Positions 61,315-64,000 of a stretch of DNA of 64,000 nt are shown here, piece by piece. Every line of letters begins with the position of its first letter. Within the stretch, counting starts at the first letter, position 1. The translations under genes were made by a program, and so were the position numbers. The stretch comes from Istiophorus platypterus. Lineage: Eukaryota; Chordata; Actinopteri; Istiophoriformes; Istiophoridae. The stretch lies in NCBI GenBank assembly GCA_016859345.1, contig CM029116.1, positions 6,178,643 to 6,242,642 on the forward strand, in the 5' to 3' direction. The notes beneath the pieces are model-generated. The model was not told where the DNA came from. It ran no database searches and saw only the letters and a program-made list of their open reading frames with translations.

Positions 61315-63524
61315 GGCAGCTTTTGACTGCACTCTCGCAGTCTACGAAGCGGATCTGAGGAGAAGAACGAGTCAAGGAACTTTTACACCCACAAGAAAAT
61401 CCCAACAATGCAATGCGACCTTACTGGTTGAGCTGCCTTTACATCAATCAGATAAATAGAGACACACCAAAGAGTGCTGCTTGTTTTGAATGCAAATACA
61501 GCTGCCAGGTCAAACAACCAACCATTTGATTTTATGATTAATCAAAAAAAAAAATTAAATCACTGTATAGAGTCACGGTTGATCAAAGTATATTTCCTTT
61601 ATTTTAAACTTTTAACATATTATTACATTTTCAATTCCACAAAGCATTTTTTTTGTAAATTATAGAATTGATTTAGACAGACAATTTAGACATTTTAAGA
61701 CAAAGGCTAAAATCTGCTAAACATACTATTTCCTTTTTTCTTACTGGTTGGAACTTGACGATGTGTGATAAATGTGAGTGTTTTTTTATCTCTGAAAAGA
61801 ATTTGTATAAAATCAGAACAGTTAGATTTGGATCAACATTATATACGACATGAGAGAATTACTGTGTCGTTATGTTTACGTGGTTAAATTTATGTTCGTG
61901 ATGGCCTGCACTAATGTGCGTAGGTTGAGAATCTGTCTCTCTCAGATCGAAGCCTGATAGAACGATCACAGATGTCAAACTGTCGCCTCCTTTAGATGAA
62001 AACTGAGCTGAAAAAAGAGGTGTCGAGCACAGAAACTTAATCAGGATCGGTTTCACTGTAACACAGTATTGTCTGTTTGCGAGCAGTTCTCGCCGTGCAC
62101 TGCTGCACTGACGTCGTCCTGCCCTCTTAAACATAAAAACAGTTTGTGTATAGATAATCTCAGCAGTAAGAACACTAACTGAATGGTATAACTGATGGAC
62201 TATCTGGAGTGTTAGCTGTGGTTGGCTTAAAGTTTGCCTCTTCACCACTATTTTGGATCTGAACCAAAGCCATAAAAACTTTTTTTTGAAGTGTACAGTT
62301 ACAGTTTTAATTCAATGATGGAATTACAGCCATTTTTATACATAATACCTCCATTTTAATGGGCTCAAAAGTAATTGGACATATCAACATAATTATGAAT
62401 ATAAATATTATTTTTAGTACTTGGATGAAAATCTTTGCTGTCAGTGACTGCCAGAAGTCTGGAACCCATGGTAATCACCAGATGCTGAGTTTCTTCCCCT
62501 GAGATGCTTAGCGGGTTTTTGTGCCCTCAGTTTTGTCGTCAGAAAGTGAAAAACATGCTCAATCGAGTTGAAGAATATTCCATTTCTCTGCTTTGAGAAG
62601 CTCTTGTTTTGCTTTCATAGTATGTTTTGGATCATCATTATCCATCTGTACTTAGAAGCCCTGTCCTATCAGTTTTGCAGCATTTGGCTGAATCTGAGCA
62701 GACAGTACAGCCCTATACACTTTTTTCTTTAATCATTTACAAAACTTTTGATTTGGTCTCTCCTAAAGTTTCTGCCTTCTGTCTGATAGGTTCTTTTGTC
62801 TTTTCAGCCTAATGATTCCTCCTTCATTTGCATCAACACCCCTTTGAAACACATATTAAGTGTTCCCATGAACAGCTACCGAATGCAAATACAACACTTG
62901 GAATTGACTCCAGACCTCTTTAACTGCTTCATTTGTCATGAAATAATAAGTGAACACGCCACACCTGGACATGGAACTGATTCAGTCAGATGTCCAGTTA
63001 CTTTCAGTTCTCTTGATGGTTTCCCTTCAAATCCATTATGGTGATGAAAAGAGAGAAAAAATTATGAAAGTTGTGTCACTTTCTAAATACTTATGTACCT
63101 CACTGCATCTGTTATTGGTTGACTACTTTGCCATTTGACTAAATCAAAAGGATCAAGAACAACTAATCAGTTAAAGGTCAAAGGTGCAGGTTGACAGTTG
63201 AGAATAATCTAACTGAAAAAACACAAAAAGCACAGCAAAGCAATATAGTTTTTCCAAAAACAATTGTATTGTTAGTCATGCTGATTAAATTAACAGATGA
63301 GAATTTCCAGGTATGAATAGTTTTATATCTTCAATTGATAAACCTCAAATATTTTCTTGCAACTGTGAAGCATTTTGCCAAAAAACAAAAAATGGAAATA
63401 AGAACCATTTATAGAGCAATTGGAACAATAAATGCATTCATCATTTTAACCGTCACCATGATCAAAACGTGTAGGTGACATGTAAAAATGGACTTAGCAC
63501 GTTGCAGTCAGTACAGTAGATTGT
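61315..63524. other. Spacer between claudins C and D, with a Tc1 relic
   Basis: The 5' UTR and upstream exon of claudin C should lie near 61.31-61.5 kb. Most of 62.3-63.1 kb is a transposon remnant. Nothing else was seen. Confidence 0.5.
62290..63107 (-). mobile_element. Degraded Tc1-like transposon remnant
   Basis: The interior matches, from memory, a common fish Tc1 family. Diagnostic stretches are TAATGGGCTCAAAAGTAATT near the left end, GTCTGGAACCCATGG and CACCAGATGCTGAGTTTCTT inside, and AAATACTTATGTACCTCACT at the right end. No transposase frame survives, and the copy is shorter than a full element. Confidence 0.55.
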
Positions 63525-64000
63525 TTACACATATTCGTGATGCTTGTGAAAGCTGGACGGCGTCCTCTCCAGGCGCATGCTGCCCTCTTTGCGTGCATCC
63601 CCCAATGCCATAGGATACACCTCGGCGTAGGGCTCGTCCTCCTTCGATTTGTGTTTGCTGTAACTTAACAGAATGATGGCCCCAGTGATCAGCAAAATAC
63701 CAGATGTGGCCCAGCCGACGAAGAGGGCCGGCCCCAGCTCCCGTTTCTCAGCATCAATCACCTGCGGGTTATAGAAGTTGCTGATGACAGTATGGCCCAC
63801 CCAGCTGACAGGGATGAGTGTGGTCAAAAAGGAGAGCAGATACAAACTCCCCCCCAGGACCAGGGTGGTGTTCTTGCTCTTTATGTTGTCATCACAACAG
63901 TTGCTCCTCCGGCAACCGCATCCCGTGATTAACAAGGAGATGGCAACCAGAATGCTGGAGACACACATGAGCCCCCTGGCCGCTTGCAGCTCTGGTGGGA
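63525..64000 (-). CDS. Claudin-17/8-like protein (claudin D), 5' end outside window
   Basis: A partial frame of about 157 codons, open at the window edge and reading PPELQAARGLMCVSSILVAI. TM2, TM3 and TM4 are present, with second-loop SWVGHTVISNFYNPQVIDAE and KRELGPALFVGWATSGILL. The first loop and start codon are beyond 64000. The tail ends SSFHKHHEYV, a canonical PDZ-binding YV. It is the most diverged of the four. The GPALFVGWA segment is nearer to human claudin-17 (GAALFLGWA) than to claudin-8, so it may be the claudin-17 counterpart. Confidence 0.9.
   Translation of the reverse strand, partial: PPELQAARGLMCVSSILVAISLLITGCGCRRSNCCDDNIKSKNTTLVLGGSLYLLSFLTTLIPVSWVGHTVISNFYNPQVIDAEKRELGPALFVGWATSGILLITGAIILLSYSKHKSKEDEPYAEVYPMALGDARKEGSMRLERTPSSFHKHHEYV

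Overview
This window is nuclear DNA from a bony fish, most likely a percomorph teleost. Four lines of evidence support this: multi-exon vertebrate genes with GT-AG introns, many microsatellites, at least three decayed Tc1-like transposon families typical of fish, and an expanded claudin array. Gene content and order match human chromosome 21q21-q22 (RWDD2B / USP16 / BACH1 / GRIK1 / CLDN17-CLDN8). I see no bacterial, phage or CRISPR content. All gene names rest on protein resemblance from memory and on synteny, because no database search was possible.

Layout, left to right. 1-6.3 kb: low-complexity sequence with no gene I can name. 6.5-8.8 kb: rwdd2b on the minus strand (4 exons, 295 aa). 8.8-9.5 kb: a head-to-head shared promoter. 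9.7-15.2 kb: usp16 on the plus strand (17 coding exons, 861 aa), with a Tc1 relic in its third coding intron and a CTG-type triplet tract in its 3' UTR. 15.7-21.3 kb: bach1 on the plus strand (4 coding exons, 664 aa). 21.4-28.3 kb: the gap between the convergent bach1 and grik1 3' ends. 28.3-52.2 kb: grik1 on the minus strand (15 constitutive coding exons plus one optional 42-nt exon). 55.1-64.0 kb: four claudin-8/17-like genes, all minus, single coding exon where complete; the last runs off the window.

Functions. USP16 removes ubiquitin from histone H2A. BACH1 is a BTB-bZIP heme-responsive repressor. GRIK1 is the GluK1 kainate-receptor subunit. The claudins are tight-junction strand proteins. 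The genes are a conserved neighbourhood rather than a pathway.

Main findings. (1) In grik1 the exon carrying the pore Q/R codon and the short intron after it can fold into a nested hairpin of three helices. The outer helix pairs the Q/R codon itself, so it looks like a compact RNA-editing complementary sequence. (2) bach1 lacks three of the four C-terminal Cys-Pro heme motifs known in human BACH1. (3) One claudin carries an atypical cytoplasmic N-terminal extension of about 55 residues, and another has a tail of about 180 residues. (4) The 15-codon alternative exon of mammalian GRIK1 is recognisable here as a 14-codon microexon. (5) The last grik1 exon I can find reads through its donor into a 12-codon tail and stop, and I could not locate the usual C-terminal tail exon.
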